DNA of 64,000 nt from Fimbriiglobus ruber (GCF_002197845.1 NZ_NIDE01000002.1:62001-126000); one strand, 5' to 3'; counted from the stretch's first letter, positions 9,518 to 18,269 are shown. Notes: generated from the letters alone by a model not told the origin. Numbers and translations: made by a program.

Positions 9518-9818
9518 ATTCCCGAACTCCCCTAAAACTCAGGAGCTCCGACTGTCTACGGAATTGGCACGAGCGCAAAGTCCACGGGTCATCATGAAAT
9601 TCTCGGCCCCCGACCGCAAGTGACCAGACTGATTTTTTTGCAGATTTCACCCGCGCGGATCTTTTTTCGCGCTGTAGTCCCATTTTTTTATGGTGTGCCG
9701 AGAGTCGACAAATGTGAAAGAGGGGCACGAAAAATCGATCTGATGATTGGCATAATTATGCTTGGACGAGCTTGGCCGGCGGTTTTGCCCGGTGCATATT
9801 GGGCACCCGTCTAAAACG
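9518..9818. other. AT-richer intergenic region
   Basis: About 300 bp upstream of the second kinase gene, noticeably richer in A/T than its surroundings (several TTTTTT runs near 9635-9690). It probably holds the kinase promoter; no box was assigned. No ORF is convincing. Confidence 0.4.
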
Positions 9819-9905
9819 GCGGGCGGCCGGGATCAGTCCCCTGAACCGGGCTCGGGGACTCCCACACCCCGATCCGATCGCAAGGGACTGACCCCGGCCG
9901 CCCGC
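9819..9905. repeat. Large imperfect inverted repeat downstream of the lipoprotein gene
   Basis: Arms at 9819-9841 and 9883-9905 pair at 21 of 23 positions (GCGGGCGGCCGGG..CAGTCCC against its complement). The spacer of about 40 nt contains a further GGGGACT-type half-site. It lies just after the stop of the minus-strand lipoprotein gene, so it may end that transcript. The size and internal symmetry are those of a dispersed palindromic repeat rather than a simple terminator. Confidence 0.65.
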
Positions 9906-9927
9906 GCGAACATTCGACCGGCCGGCG

Positions 9928-10116
9928 TTACGTTTTGGGTGGCGGCGGCGGGATCGTTTTCGCATCCGGGCCCGAGCCGGGTTGCATCTTCGTCGGTTGA
10001 AGCACCGGGGCCACGGATGTCGGGGCACTGCTGGACGAACCCCCACAGCCGACCGCACTTCCCACGCCCGCGGCGAGGATCGCGAGTAAACCAAGGCGAA
10101 TCACGAACTGATGCAT
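9928..10116 (-). CDS. Small lipoprotein encoded after a DUF1559 gene
   Basis: A protein of about 62 residues: a hydrophobic leader (VIRLGLLAILAAGVGSAVG) ending in a lipobox-like cysteine (SAVGC-GG), then a short Ser/Pro-rich tail with PPPPP near the end. It is probably lipid-anchored to the membrane. Two in-frame ATGs occur (10119 and 10116); GAGGAG is better spaced for the second. It follows the DUF1559 gene on the same strand. The same DUF1559-plus-small-lipoprotein order recurs at 16.4-18.0 kb, so the pairing is probably functional. Confidence 0.75.
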   Translation of the reverse strand: MHQFVIRLGLLAILAAGVGSAVGCGGSSSSAPTSVAPVLQPTKMQPGSGPDAKTIPPPPPKT

Positions 10117-10183
10117 CATCTCTCCTCAAGAACACGAATCGGGTCGCGGGCGAATGGCTCCCTGTCCCGGCGGGGACTTTCGG

Positions 10184-11149
10184 TTAGTTGAGCTGCGACC
10201 AGTCGATGACCTGGCCGTCGGCCATCCCGGCCGCCTGCTGGAACGCCCACCACTGGCTTGAGTAAAACCCGGCGTTCGAGCTGCCGAGGCTGCGGATCGG
10301 GCGGACCGACCCGTCGCAGAAGGTGAATTGGACGACCCCGGTGTGCTTACTCCCGAACGTCGCCCAAGTGGGCGGGACTTCGAGGTCGAAGCCCGAGATC
10401 ATGTACCCGGGGCTCATGTACGGGTACGTGTAGTCGCGGGGGCCGCCGATCCCGCCGTTGCCGCCGAGGGTCTCGGCGTACCCGATCGTGTTCGAGCTGC
10501 CGTCGGTGATGTCCGTGATGCGGGTCATGGAACCCCGGTAGAACGGGCCGCCGTAGGCACCGAAGTTGGGATCAGTCGAGTGGCCGAAGGCCCCGCCGTT
10601 GGCGATGTAGTTGGTCCGCCCGCAGGTGTTTCCGCCGCCGCCGAAGACGTACCCGATCCCGAGTCCGCCGGCCGTGTTGATGTTGTAGTTCAGGATCACC
10701 CCACCCGTTTCGCCGCCCGCGGCGACGTTGTCCGACGGGCACTGAAAGATCGAAATCTGCTGCTGGGCGGCGACGTTGTTCGTGGAGTCACCCCACCAGT
10801 TTTGTTGACCGGTCAGGACGGCCTGCGTGACCTGGCTGTAAGCGGCCGTTTGCTCGATGTACGGGAGGAGGAACGGCAGCGGGCCGACCCCGAGGAGGAC
10901 GGATGAGTTCGCCGGGGCGACTTCACCCGGCGGGAAGTAACCCATCGTGCCGTGGTAGTTGTGGAGGCCGATACCGATCTGCTTCATGTTGTTTTGGCAC
11001 TTGGCCCGGGCAGCCGCCTCGCGGACTTTCTGCACGGCCGGCAGCAGCAGGCCGATCAGGATGGCAATAATCGCGATCACCACCAACAGTTCGATCAGGG
11101 TGAACCCCGGGCGTGCCCGCCCTGGTTCGCGCGCGTCACGATAAAACAT
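10184..11149 (-). CDS. DUF1559 domain protein with type IV pilin-like leader
   Basis: A 321-residue secreted/membrane protein of the large planctomycete DUF1559 family. The N-terminus carries a prepilin-type cleavage and methylation motif (GFTLIELLVVIAIIAIL), then the diagnostic IGLLLPAVQKVREAAAR and N-N-MKQIG..HNYH. The C-terminus holds the HTG-x5-FCDGSVR motif corresponding to the H-x-DG tail. Members are thought to be processed by a prepilin peptidase; their role is not established. Start chosen at 11149, with AAGGAGA upstream. Confidence 0.92.
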   Translation of the reverse strand: MFYRDAREPGRARPGFTLIELLVVIAIIAILIGLLLPAVQKVREAAARAKCQNNMKQIGIGLHNYHGTMGYFPPGEVAPANSSVLLGVGPLPFLLPYIEQTAAYSQVTQAVLTGQQNWWGDSTNNVAAQQQISIFQCPSDNVAAGGETGGVILNYNINTAGGLGIGYVFGGGGNTCGRTNYIANGGAFGHSTDPNFGAYGGPFYRGSMTRITDITDGSSNTIGYAETLGGNGGIGGPRDYTYPYMSPGYMISGFDLEVPPTWATFGSKHTGVVQFTFCDGSVRPIRSLGSSNAGFYSSQWWAFQQAAGMADGQVIDWSQLN

Positions 11150-11798
11150 GCTGTCTCCTTCGACCCAAAGAGTGCGGCAATGCCTTTTCGTTCCCGGGAT
11201 GCCCAACAGCACAGAATAAAAGCCAGGGAACGTGCGGGATGACCCGCGTCCAAAAGCGTTTCAAAAGAGCCGGGGCGAAAGTGAAGACGGCAAATCCACG
11301 GCCACTCATCAGATCACCGGGAGAGATTGATCGATCAGATGAGGCCAATTGATAAACAGAGTATAAGTCCGAGTCTCATTTGATTCCAGAGGAATAACAA
11401 AAAAATGACTCGGTATAGAATTCCTTCTTGACCAGAACGAAAAGGGTAGGCAAATGTCTCTCGATATTAGCGGGTTCCTTGTGACCAGGCTGCCTGTCAG
11501 AAGGAACACGGGAGTTGTTGGGGCCGGGCAGTGTTTTTCCCTTCTCTCGATTCGTGGTGTGTCGGTTCTCTCGCGTTAAAGCTCTGATTTTGCGGTGGTT
11601 GCACCGGCTTTCTCGGGGTCGCGCCCGAGCCGCGGGTTCGGCCCCAGGTGTTCCCGGCACCCCGTCGAGAATGACTCGCTTCGACCGGGTCGCGCGGCCC
11701 ATCTCGGTCTCGTGAAAAACAATCGTGGCGTGATTGCCACCGTCCGTCTCACGGCTTTTTTTACCGGGAAATTGTTGACAAAGCGATTTCGAGACGAC
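11150..11798. other. Divergent intergenic region
   Basis: About 650 bp between the divergent DUF1559 and GntR-family genes. It contains AT-rich stretches around 11320-11480, and small ORFs there have shadow-type composition. A second TTGACA occurs at 11775-11780. I see no RNA gene. Confidence 0.45.
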
Positions 11799-11826
11799 TT
11801 GACTTCTGATCAATCAGAGGTATAAA
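11799..11826 (+). promoter_or_regulatory. Promoter with operator-like inverted repeat for the GntR-family gene
   Basis: -35 TTGACT (11799-11804) and -10 TATAAA (11821-11826) are separated by 16 bp. The spacer contains a perfect inverted repeat TCTGAT-CA-ATCAGA (11805-11818). An operator nested between the core boxes of the regulator's own promoter suggests autorepression by the FadR-type protein encoded 44 bp downstream. Binding is inferred. Confidence 0.7.
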
Positions 11827-11869
11827 AAATCATCCCTTACCACTTCGGCGTCAACTCGGCCCAACGACC

Positions 11870-12670
11870 ATGCAAAACACGACAGCCAAGATTCATCCCG
11901 ATGTCGCACGACTGATCGAGTACATCTCCAGTCGCAAATTGGCGGTCGGTGAGCGACTGCCGCCGATCAAGGAATTGGCGAAGGAGTTCGGCGTCCAACC
12001 CCACGCCGTCCGGGACTCCGTCCTCCAGGCCCAAACGATGGGCCTGCTGCACGTCCGCCCGCGGTCCGGGGTCTACGTCCGGTCGGTGAATTTCACGTCT
12101 CTGGTCGGCGCGTTTTCGCGGATGCTCCCGGTGGAGCTGGTCGAGAGGGATGCCAGCCTGCTCGACGTTCTGGAGGCCCGCCGGTTGATCGAGTCGGAAC
12201 TGGCCGGGGTGGCCGCGGCCCGCCGCCGGTTGACCGACCTCGTCCCCGTCCGGGACGCGCTCCAGCAGATGTACACCGACGTCGCCGACTACGAGCGGTA
12301 CGTTCAGTGCAACGAGGATTTCCACCTGCGGATCGCCGGGATCGCCGGCAACCAGGTGCTGCTGATCGTGCTCCGCCAGCTGACCAGCCTGATGCGGGGC
12401 GTGCTGCTCGAGCACCGACCGGCGAACTGGCAGGACGTGCGGAGCGCGAAGCGGGAGATCGACGTCCGGGAGCACGAGGCGATTTACAACGCCCTCCTGG
12501 CCGGCGACGCGCCCGCGGCCCGGGCCGCCATGCAGACCCACCTCCGCGACACGACCGAAAGTCTAGTACCCAAGTACGTCGAGTGCGGGGCGTCCGCGGT
12601 CGCCGGCTCGCCGTCGAATCTCCCCCAACCCGTTGCCCCGCAATCGAATAACCCGCAACCTGCCGCGTGA
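11870..12670 (+). CDS. GntR-family transcriptional regulator, FadR (FCD) subfamily
   Basis: A 266-residue regulator. The N-terminal winged helix (about 8-72) shows the GntR signature GERLPPIKELAKEFGVQPHA and the wing RSGVYVR. The C-terminal all-helical FCD domain (about 88-240) has the R..IE.E.A..AA pattern, the D..FH..I...AGN metal/ligand-binding motif and the terminal HEAIYNALLAGD...A...H. The ligand is probably a small carboxylate, as in FadR relatives; this is inference. A short Pro/Asn-rich tail follows. The nearby promoter carries an inverted repeat, so autoregulation is likely. Confidence 0.92.
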   Translation: MQNTTAKIHPDVARLIEYISSRKLAVGERLPPIKELAKEFGVQPHAVRDSVLQAQTMGLLHVRPRSGVYVRSVNFTSLVGAFSRMLPVELVERDASLLDVLEARRLIESELAGVAAARRRLTDLVPVRDALQQMYTDVADYERYVQCNEDFHLRIAGIAGNQVLLIVLRQLTSLMRGVLLEHRPANWQDVRSAKREIDVREHEAIYNALLAGDAPAARAAMQTHLRDTTESLVPKYVECGASAVAGSPSNLPQPVAPQSNNPQPAA

Positions 12671-12716
12671 CGGCCTCGTCCTGTGGGTGAAACCGCTCTT
12701 TACCAGAAAGGTCAGC

Positions 12717-13457
12717 ATGCGAAGCGCCAGGACGTGGTTCGTCGGCGGGCTCGCGGTCGCCCTCGCGGTCAGCTCCCTTTGTTCGGCGGCCCGCGCGGAG
12801 GACGCCCCGAAAAAGGCGATCGCCCCGGCGGCGAAGAAGGCCGCGCCGCCCGCCCTGGCGGTGACCATCGAGGGCCCGGTCGACCCGGCACTGGCCCCGG
12901 TCGCCGGCGACCTGATCAAACTGTTTTACGAGTGTTACCCGAAGCTCTTGACCCGCTTCGACCACCCGGACCGTCCGGCCCCCCGGCGGATTCGCATCGT
13001 GTTCGACGCGAAACTCGACATCCCGGCCTACTGCGCCGGCGATACGGTGACGGTCAGCGGCAAGTGGCTCCGGGAACACCCGGCCGACGTCGGTTTATTG
13101 ACCCACGAACTGACCCACGCGGTGCAGGCTTACCCGTCGCCCAACCCGGGATGGCTGACCGAGGGGATCGCGGACTACGCCCGGAACCTGTACGGCCCGA
13201 AAGAGCCAGCGAACGGCTGGCGACTGCCGCGGCTCCGCGGGGAGAAAGGGTACACGGCCGGGTACGGGGCGACGGCCAAGTTCCTGACGTGGGTGGAAGG
13301 CAAACACCCAGGGGCGGTCGACAAGCTGCACCGGGCGATGCAAGACGGGAAGTACGACCCCGCGATCTGGAAAGAAGTCACCGGCCAGGACATCGACACC
13401 CTCTGGGGCGAGTGCCTCCGCGACCAGCCCGAAAAAGCGGCACCCAAATCCCGCTGA
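12717..13457 (+). CDS. Secreted basic secretory protein (BSP)-type peptidase-like protein
   Basis: A 246-residue exported protein. A signal peptide (WFVGGLAVALAVSSLCSAARA) is followed by an Ala/Lys/Pro spacer. The BSP-family domain then shows HELTHAVQAY with the zinc-binding HExxH-like pair, GWLTEGIADYARN with the third ligand region, and the terminal W.......DIDTLW segment. Family members are metallopeptidase-like and extracytoplasmic. The ATG at 12717 was chosen because the signal peptide begins there. It lies 46 bp after the GntR gene on the same strand, so co-transcription is possible. Confidence 0.85.
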   Translation: MRSARTWFVGGLAVALAVSSLCSAARAEDAPKKAIAPAAKKAAPPALAVTIEGPVDPALAPVAGDLIKLFYECYPKLLTRFDHPDRPAPRRIRIVFDAKLDIPAYCAGDTVTVSGKWLREHPADVGLLTHELTHAVQAYPSPNPGWLTEGIADYARNLYGPKEPANGWRLPRLRGEKGYTAGYGATAKFLTWVEGKHPGAVDKLHRAMQDGKYDPAIWKEVTGQDIDTLWGECLRDQPEKAAPKSR

Positions 13458-13478
13458 CCGCGTGTCTCGATTCGGTTC

Positions 13479-13496
13479 CCCATTTCCAGAAATGGG
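13479..13496 (+). terminator. Short perfect hairpin after the peptidase-like gene
   Basis: CCCATTTC-CA-GAAATGGG, an 8-bp perfect stem, lies 22 bp after the stop. No T-tract follows, so termination is uncertain. It is immediately followed by the larger palindrome at 13499. Confidence 0.4.
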
Positions 13497-13498
13497 TT

Positions 13499-13530
13499 GA
13501 TGTAGGGCACGCGGCCGCGTGCCCTACATC
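13499..13530. repeat. Perfect 32-bp palindrome
   Basis: The sequence is fully self-complementary about its centre at GCGGCCGC: GATGTAGGGCACGCGG joined to its own complement. With no loop it would extrude as a cruciform or act as a two-fold protein site. It lacks a T-tract. Confidence 0.75.
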
Positions 13531-14725
13531 GTTTCACCACCAATTTCTGTGTCGGCGTGGGAGCCGATCGGCGAGCAACTGCCACCACCATTGGTTGCCA
13601 AAACCCCGGGTAGCTGGGCGGTTGAGCAGAAACTTGCCCACTGTTGAGTTGGGTACCGCTCAAAACGGCCTGCCTGGACACGGGTAGGTCAATTCTTTCC
13701 ATTCGCATCTCCGGCCCTTCCTTAGCCCGAGTACGAGTCCGTACCAACCGCTCTCACGCTTTTACTGCTATTGCCCCAAAAATGGAGGCTAACCGCGGGG
13801 CGGATGAGCCATTACGCGGCGTCATTCTCGGGTTTATGGCCGCACACAAGAGACTGCTCAGCAACGGGATACGATCAAAAATGCGAGATGACCCCCGCGC
13901 TGCCACTCTTGCGTCTGGGGTTTCAACCGCCACGTCATGAGCTGCTTCTCAAGTCAGCCGTCGACACGCGGAGAAGGCGGATCAAGACGAGTTGTTGGCG
14001 TGACAACCGATCATGCAACTTAGTTGTGTTTCACAGTTAGCCGCGTTCGGAAAATGAGATAAGCCCACAGCGGAATCGATCGGTTTCCGAGGCGAGACCG
14101 CGTGGTATGTGTACACCTCAATATCTTCGCCAAACCCAGTATCGATCCCCGGTTTATGCCGGGCAAAAACACCTTGGCCCCGCTCCGTCACGGTCCACCG
14201 GCTTCGTTCATGTTTGGGAAGTGAGATGTTCAAAATTGGCCATGCAGGCATTTCTGTCATGTCGATAATATTTCACTGGCAACTTATTAATGATAAGAAA
14301 TTCGTTCGTTGTTAATTTTTGTGAACTCTCGGCAACACGATCATCTTTTTAGCTCGAATTCCTGCTGAGAATGAAGAGTGATCGTTTTTGATTAATACGC
14401 ACTCATCCTGCAGATTGAATATTTGCGCGCAAACTAAAAATTAATTTCAATTCTCGTGCCGCTCGTGACATCAGCCTTTATTTTGCCATGAAATCGCATC
14501 TGACGTCTCAAATCGTTATTTTGAAAAACTTTGCGGAAGAATAAAAATTCAATTATTAATCCCTGTGTGTATGAAATTTGAGAGCGTTTTTATTGTGCTG
14601 CGCAATAAAACTCGCAGCGTAGAGCAGAATCGTTCTTGACACAAGCAGCTGACATCCCGATATTCACAAAAAGAAATGTCTGCCACAGGAATTTTCTTCT
14701 GCCCACTCGATTTGATGGAGCCCAC
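13531..14725. other. Long gene-poor, partly AT-rich region
   Basis: About 1.2 kb with no recognisable gene. GC content falls sharply from about 14240 to 14690. Open frames exist, e.g. 92 codons on the minus strand at 13982-14260 (MTEMPAWPILNISLPK...) and 97 codons on the plus strand at 13644-13940, but none has a good ribosome-binding site or a familiar motif. The AT-rich part probably contains the promoter of the small peptide gene at 14726. It could be the remains of a transferred segment. Confidence 0.5.
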
Positions 14726-14932
14726 ATGACGACCCGTTTCCGTCTGACGTTCAACGAAATGGAACTTCGAGCCAATCCGTCCGGACCCCAGCCGACCGAC
14801 CCGGTCGCCCCGACGGACCCGACCGAACCGGATCCGCCGCCTGTTGTGACCACGAGCCCCGCGCCAGCCCCGACCGATTCGACTGACGTGCCCGACGTGA
14901 CTTCGGTTGCGTCTGCCACTTGGTATTACTAA
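14726..14932 (+). CDS. Short planctomycete surface-type peptide with N-terminal sorting-like motif
   Basis: A 68-residue protein starting MTTRFRLTF. The FNEMELRANPSGP stretch resembles the conserved N-terminal tag (L-E-x-R-x-x-PS type) seen on many large Gemmataceae exported proteins. The rest is a low-complexity Pro/Thr/Asp linker ending in TWYY. The ATG at 14726 has GGAG upstream. A very strong terminator follows 38 bp after the stop, which supports an independent small gene. Function unknown; it looks like a tag-plus-linker with no domain attached. Confidence 0.6.
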   Translation: MTTRFRLTFNEMELRANPSGPQPTDPVAPTDPTEPDPPPVVTTSPAPAPTDSTDVPDVTSVASATWYY

Positions 14933-14969
14933 TAATTTCGTGCCTCAGACGAAGTTGTTTTGAAAGTTC

Positions 14970-15005
14970 ATAACACCCCCGCTTATGCGGGGGTGTTATC
15001 TTTTA
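14970..15005 (+). terminator. Strong intrinsic terminator
   Basis: Perfect 13-bp stem ATAACACCCCCGC / GCGGGGGTGTTAT with a TTAT tetraloop (14970-14999), followed by CTTTTAC. It ends the small-peptide transcript and shows that the downstream LRR gene must start after it. Confidence 0.88.
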
Positions 15006-15073
15006 CGCTCGGGCAGGATCATAAGTTTGGGGGTCCGGCCGGTCCGCCCGTCTTTCTCCACCGGGGTTCGTGT

Positions 15074-16384
15074 GTGGACGAACGGGACGCCTTGCTCCGG
15101 GTCGTGGTCGCGGCCCCGGACGACGATCTGCCGCGGCTCGTCCTGGCCGATTATCTGGAAGAACGAGGCGAAGAAGGCTACGCGGCGTTCATTCGCACGC
15201 AGGTCGAACTCGCCCGGGCGGCCGAGTGGGAACCGCCTGCCGTCGATTGTCGCCACCACCGCCGCGACGCACTGGCCCGCGGGACGCCCTGGCGGGGCTA
15301 CCTTCCCCCGGTCGACGGCGCCCGGCTGGAGTGGCACCCGGACGACGGGTTCCGCCGCGGATTCGGCTGGGGCCTGGTCGTCCGCGACATGGCCGCGTTC
15401 GCGTCCCACGCCGACCGGCTGTTCGCCGCCGCCCCGGTCGCCGCCTTGTACCTGCCGACGGCGACGCTCGACGACTGGCGGTGGTTCGCCGCCCAGCCGT
15501 GGCTCCCCCGCGTCAAGCGGATTCACTTCTACGGCCTCTCCACCCCGATCGAGCCGGTCCGCGAACTGAGCGCATCTCCCTTGGCGACCGGGGTCGAGGA
15601 TATGATGTTCGGGAAGGCGAGCAGCCCGGCGATGCCGGAGATTCTGGCCGGTCTGTTCCGGTCCCCGATCGGCGGGCGGCTCCGCCGGATCGCCCTCCAC
15701 GTCGCATCGGACGACCTGGACGAGTTGATCGACACGCTCGCCGAACTTCCGCCCGGAGCCCCGCTGGAACGGCTCGAACTGGTCACGGTCAGCCTGACGC
15801 CCGACCTCGCCCGGCGGCTGGCCGAACTGCCGGTGGTCCGCACGCTGGCCGAACTCGACGTCCGCAACTGCTGGCTGGCGACCGCCGGGGTGCGGGCGCT
15901 CGCCCGGGCCCTCGGGGCGGACCGCCCGGCGAATTCTCCCGCGACGGTCCTGCGGCTGAGCCACGCGCACGCGGCTAGTGATGGCGTGATCGCGCTCGCC
16001 CGGAGCGAGAATCTGGCCGGCTTACGGGCACTCGACTTGAGTGGGAACAGGCTGACCGGCCGGGCGCTGCGGGTCTTGTGCCGAGCGGACGCGCCGGCCG
16101 GCTTGCGGGCGTTGTCCGTGGCCACCAACCCGCTCGGGGACGAGGCCGTCGCTGCCGTCATTGCCGCGCGGTTCTGGCCGACCCTGGTCGAACTCGACCT
16201 GCGGCGGACGCGAATGACCGACACCGGGGCCGCGCGCCTGCTAGCGGCCCCGGTCCCGGCCGGCTTGACGGCCTTGTTGTTGGACGGAAATCCCGTCAGC
16301 CCGGAGATGTGTGCCGCGCTCCGCGGCCACTTCGGGGACCGCGTGAGCGTGGGTGCGACGGGCGCGGGGAACGGGCTCGATTGA
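15074..16384 (+). CDS. TIGR02996-domain leucine-rich-repeat protein
   Basis: A 436-residue protein. The N-terminal TIGR02996 domain (DERDALLRVVVAAPDDDLPR, then LADYLEERGE and AAFIRTQVELAR) is the planctomycete repeat-companion module. Irregular leucine-rich repeats of the ribonuclease-inhibitor type fill the C-terminal half (LRALDLSGNRLTGRAL, LVELDLRRTRMTDTGA, LTALLLDGNPVS). GTG at 15074 is chosen because the module begins there and because the upstream open frame runs through the terminator. Presumably a protein-interaction scaffold; partners unknown. Confidence 0.85.
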   Translation: MDERDALLRVVVAAPDDDLPRLVLADYLEERGEEGYAAFIRTQVELARAAEWEPPAVDCRHHRRDALARGTPWRGYLPPVDGARLEWHPDDGFRRGFGWGLVVRDMAAFASHADRLFAAAPVAALYLPTATLDDWRWFAAQPWLPRVKRIHFYGLSTPIEPVRELSASPLATGVEDMMFGKASSPAMPEILAGLFRSPIGGRLRRIALHVASDDLDELIDTLAELPPGAPLERLELVTVSLTPDLARRLAELPVVRTLAELDVRNCWLATAGVRALARALGADRPANSPATVLRLSHAHAASDGVIALARSENLAGLRALDLSGNRLTGRALRVLCRADAPAGLRALSVATNPLGDEAVAAVIAARFWPTLVELDLRRTRMTDTGAARLLAAPVPAGLTALLLDGNPVSPEMCAALRGHFGDRVSVGATGAGNGLD

Positions 16385-16393
16385 CGGCCGGGC

Positions 16394-16825
16394 TCAGTCG
16401 AGCGCGATGTCGATGACTTGACTGCCCTGGGTGACGTCGAAACTCAACTTCGATTCTTTATCGCCATACTTTCCCACGGCCACCGCCGTTTCTGGGGGGA
16501 GTTTCAATTTGCCGGCCCGGAAGTCCATGTCTTCTTGGGGGTTGTGGGAGCGGAATTGGAAATAAACCCTGTGCTTGCCGCCGATGGCGCCTTCGTTGTC
16601 CCGGTCGAACCGTAACTTGTATGCGCCGGATTCGTCCGTTGCTCCGGTACTTTCGTGTCCATCTCCCGGGACGAAGTGAACGATAACATTGGGCACGGGT
16701 TTGCCTTTGTATGTGACTTTTCCCGAAACCCGGTGGAGTTTTAATCCGCTGTCGCATCCGCCGGCCGTCAGGATGACCCCGGTAACGAAAGCGACAGCCC
16801 ATTCGCGCAGCGATATTTTCGGCAT
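16394..16825 (-). CDS. Lipoprotein with carboxypeptidase-regulatory-like fold
   Basis: A 143-residue protein. A signal peptide ends in the lipobox LTAGGC, giving a lipid-anchored product. The mature part (VSGKVTYKGKPVPNVIVHFVP, then SGAYKL) is the beta-sandwich carboxypeptidase-regulatory/transthyretin-like fold common in planctomycete lipoproteins. ATG at 16825 has GAGGACT upstream. It follows a DUF1559 gene at 167 bp, the same order as at 9.9-11.1 kb. Confidence 0.85.
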   Translation of the reverse strand: MPKISLREWAVAFVTGVILTAGGCDSGLKLHRVSGKVTYKGKPVPNVIVHFVPGDGHESTGATDESGAYKLRFDRDNEGAIGGKHRVYFQFRSHNPQEDMDFRAGKLKLPPETAVAVGKYGDKESKLSFDVTQGSQVIDIALD

Positions 16826-16992
16826 GCGTGAGTCCTCTCGATTGCGGACCGGGAAACCGGCGGGCCGATACCGATTCCCGGCGACCAACCGACGGGCTCG
16901 ACTTCGGCAAGAGATGCGGCCCGCCGGTGGCGTGGTACAACGCGCTGGGACGGTTGATTGTCAGTTGAAGAACAACTGGAAAGTTCGCTGAT

Positions 16993-17988
16993 TTAGTAGT
17001 TACCCAGAACCTCGCCACCGGCGCGCGTGAACAATGAGTTGTGGGTTACCGGATTAATGCTGTTCGAGATGAACTGGGCGTGCCCGTCTGCCATGGTCAC
17101 CATCACCCCGCCAGTGTGGTAGCCTTCCGTAGCGCGGTTGTTAAACGAGTCGACGTTGGGTGTGTATTGTGCCGCAGCCTGACCGCTTGCGTTCGTGGCG
17201 GGTTGCGACACGACGTACCCCTGGGACGGGTGGTGGACCCAGAAGAAGTGATTCGAGCCGTAGCCGTCGACCAACCAGCTGTGGTCCGGATAGTTGCTCT
17301 TTTCGAGGAGCATGTATGTGTTGCTCGTGCCGTCCGTGATGTCGGTCATTTTGATTTTTGCGTTGACAAAGGACAGCCCGTCGTTGCTGCTCTGAGTGCG
17401 CTCGGGGCAGCAAACGTTGTTCGTTCCACCATTGACCGCGTAGTCTTTGTGCGTTGTGGCCGACGGGTCCGAGGACCCACGACGGGAGGACGGGCACACG
17501 AACAGTTTGGGCATGTTCAAGGCGGCAGGCTTGTTCACCGTGCTGCCGGCTGGCCCCCGGTTGGACGGGGTACTGTTGGAACTCGATTCCCAAATCGAGT
17601 CCGCGTACGCGGGAACCGTGAAGTTGATCGAGTTGAACAGGTTCGTTTGCTCGACGAACGGCAGGATGACGGCCGCCCAGCTGAAGTGTCCCCACGGCAG
17701 GCTACTACCATAAGACGGGTCGGCAAACGCGGCCGGGAAAGAACCATCAGGGTTCATCGGTCCGCTGCTCCCCGGGGGGAGATAGCCGTAGACATCGTGG
17801 TAGCCGTGGAAGGCCAGGGACATTTGCTTGAGATTGTTCGTACACTGCGTCCGGGCAGCGGCCTCGCGGACTTTTTGGACCGCGGGCAAGAGGAGCCCGA
17901 TCAGGATCGCGATAATCGCGATCACCACCAACAATTCGATGAGTGTGAACCCGGCCCGACGACCGGTCCCGCGCAGTGTGGAGAACAT
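16993..17988 (-). CDS. DUF1559 domain protein with type IV pilin-like leader
   Basis: A 331-residue DUF1559 protein. Prepilin-type leader GFTLIELLVVIAIIAIL, then IGLLLPAVQKVREAAART and NNLKQMSLAFHGYHD. The C-terminus carries YHTGGVMVTMADGHAQFIS, the H...DG motif. It starts with ATG at 17988, and AGGGTGA lies just upstream. It is paralogous to the gene at 10184-11149, and both are followed by small lipoprotein genes. Confidence 0.93.
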   Translation of the reverse strand: MFSTLRGTGRRAGFTLIELLVVIAIIAILIGLLLPAVQKVREAAARTQCTNNLKQMSLAFHGYHDVYGYLPPGSSGPMNPDGSFPAAFADPSYGSSLPWGHFSWAAVILPFVEQTNLFNSINFTVPAYADSIWESSSNSTPSNRGPAGSTVNKPAALNMPKLFVCPSSRRGSSDPSATTHKDYAVNGGTNNVCCPERTQSSNDGLSFVNAKIKMTDITDGTSNTYMLLEKSNYPDHSWLVDGYGSNHFFWVHHPSQGYVVSQPATNASGQAAAQYTPNVDSFNNRATEGYHTGGVMVTMADGHAQFISNSINPVTHNSLFTRAGGEVLGNY

Positions 17989-18269
17989 GGGTCACCCTGA
18001 GAAAGAAAAGCAATCACGAATTCGAACGTACACGGTGCGAAGTCGAAAGAATAACGAGTGAGTCTGACTGTACCACGGCCGAATCGCACCGGCGAGAGTA
18101 AGACGTTGAAATTGATCAGGATTTTTTCACTTTCTGGAACTTTTTCGTTCTCGTCATCGCTATATCGGCAACTCTTGACCCGTGGGCTATCAACAAACGA
18201 GTAAAAAGCCGCTCTGAGACGGCGGTTTCTGTCGGCGGAAGGAGGATGGATTTCGGGAGGAAAGTCTCT

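Noticed and set aside
11376-11813. 145-codon minus-strand ORF in the DUF1559/GntR gap
   Set aside because: No recognisable motif, mixed codon use, and it overlaps the GntR-family promoter region.
13982-14260. 92-codon minus-strand ORF in the gene-poor region
   Set aside because: It has some protein-like character but no ribosome-binding site or familiar motif; noted under the intergenic entry only.
14960-15073. N-terminal extension of the TIGR02996/LRR protein
   Set aside because: The extension would translate through a perfect terminator hairpin; the conserved domain begins at the GTG at 15074.
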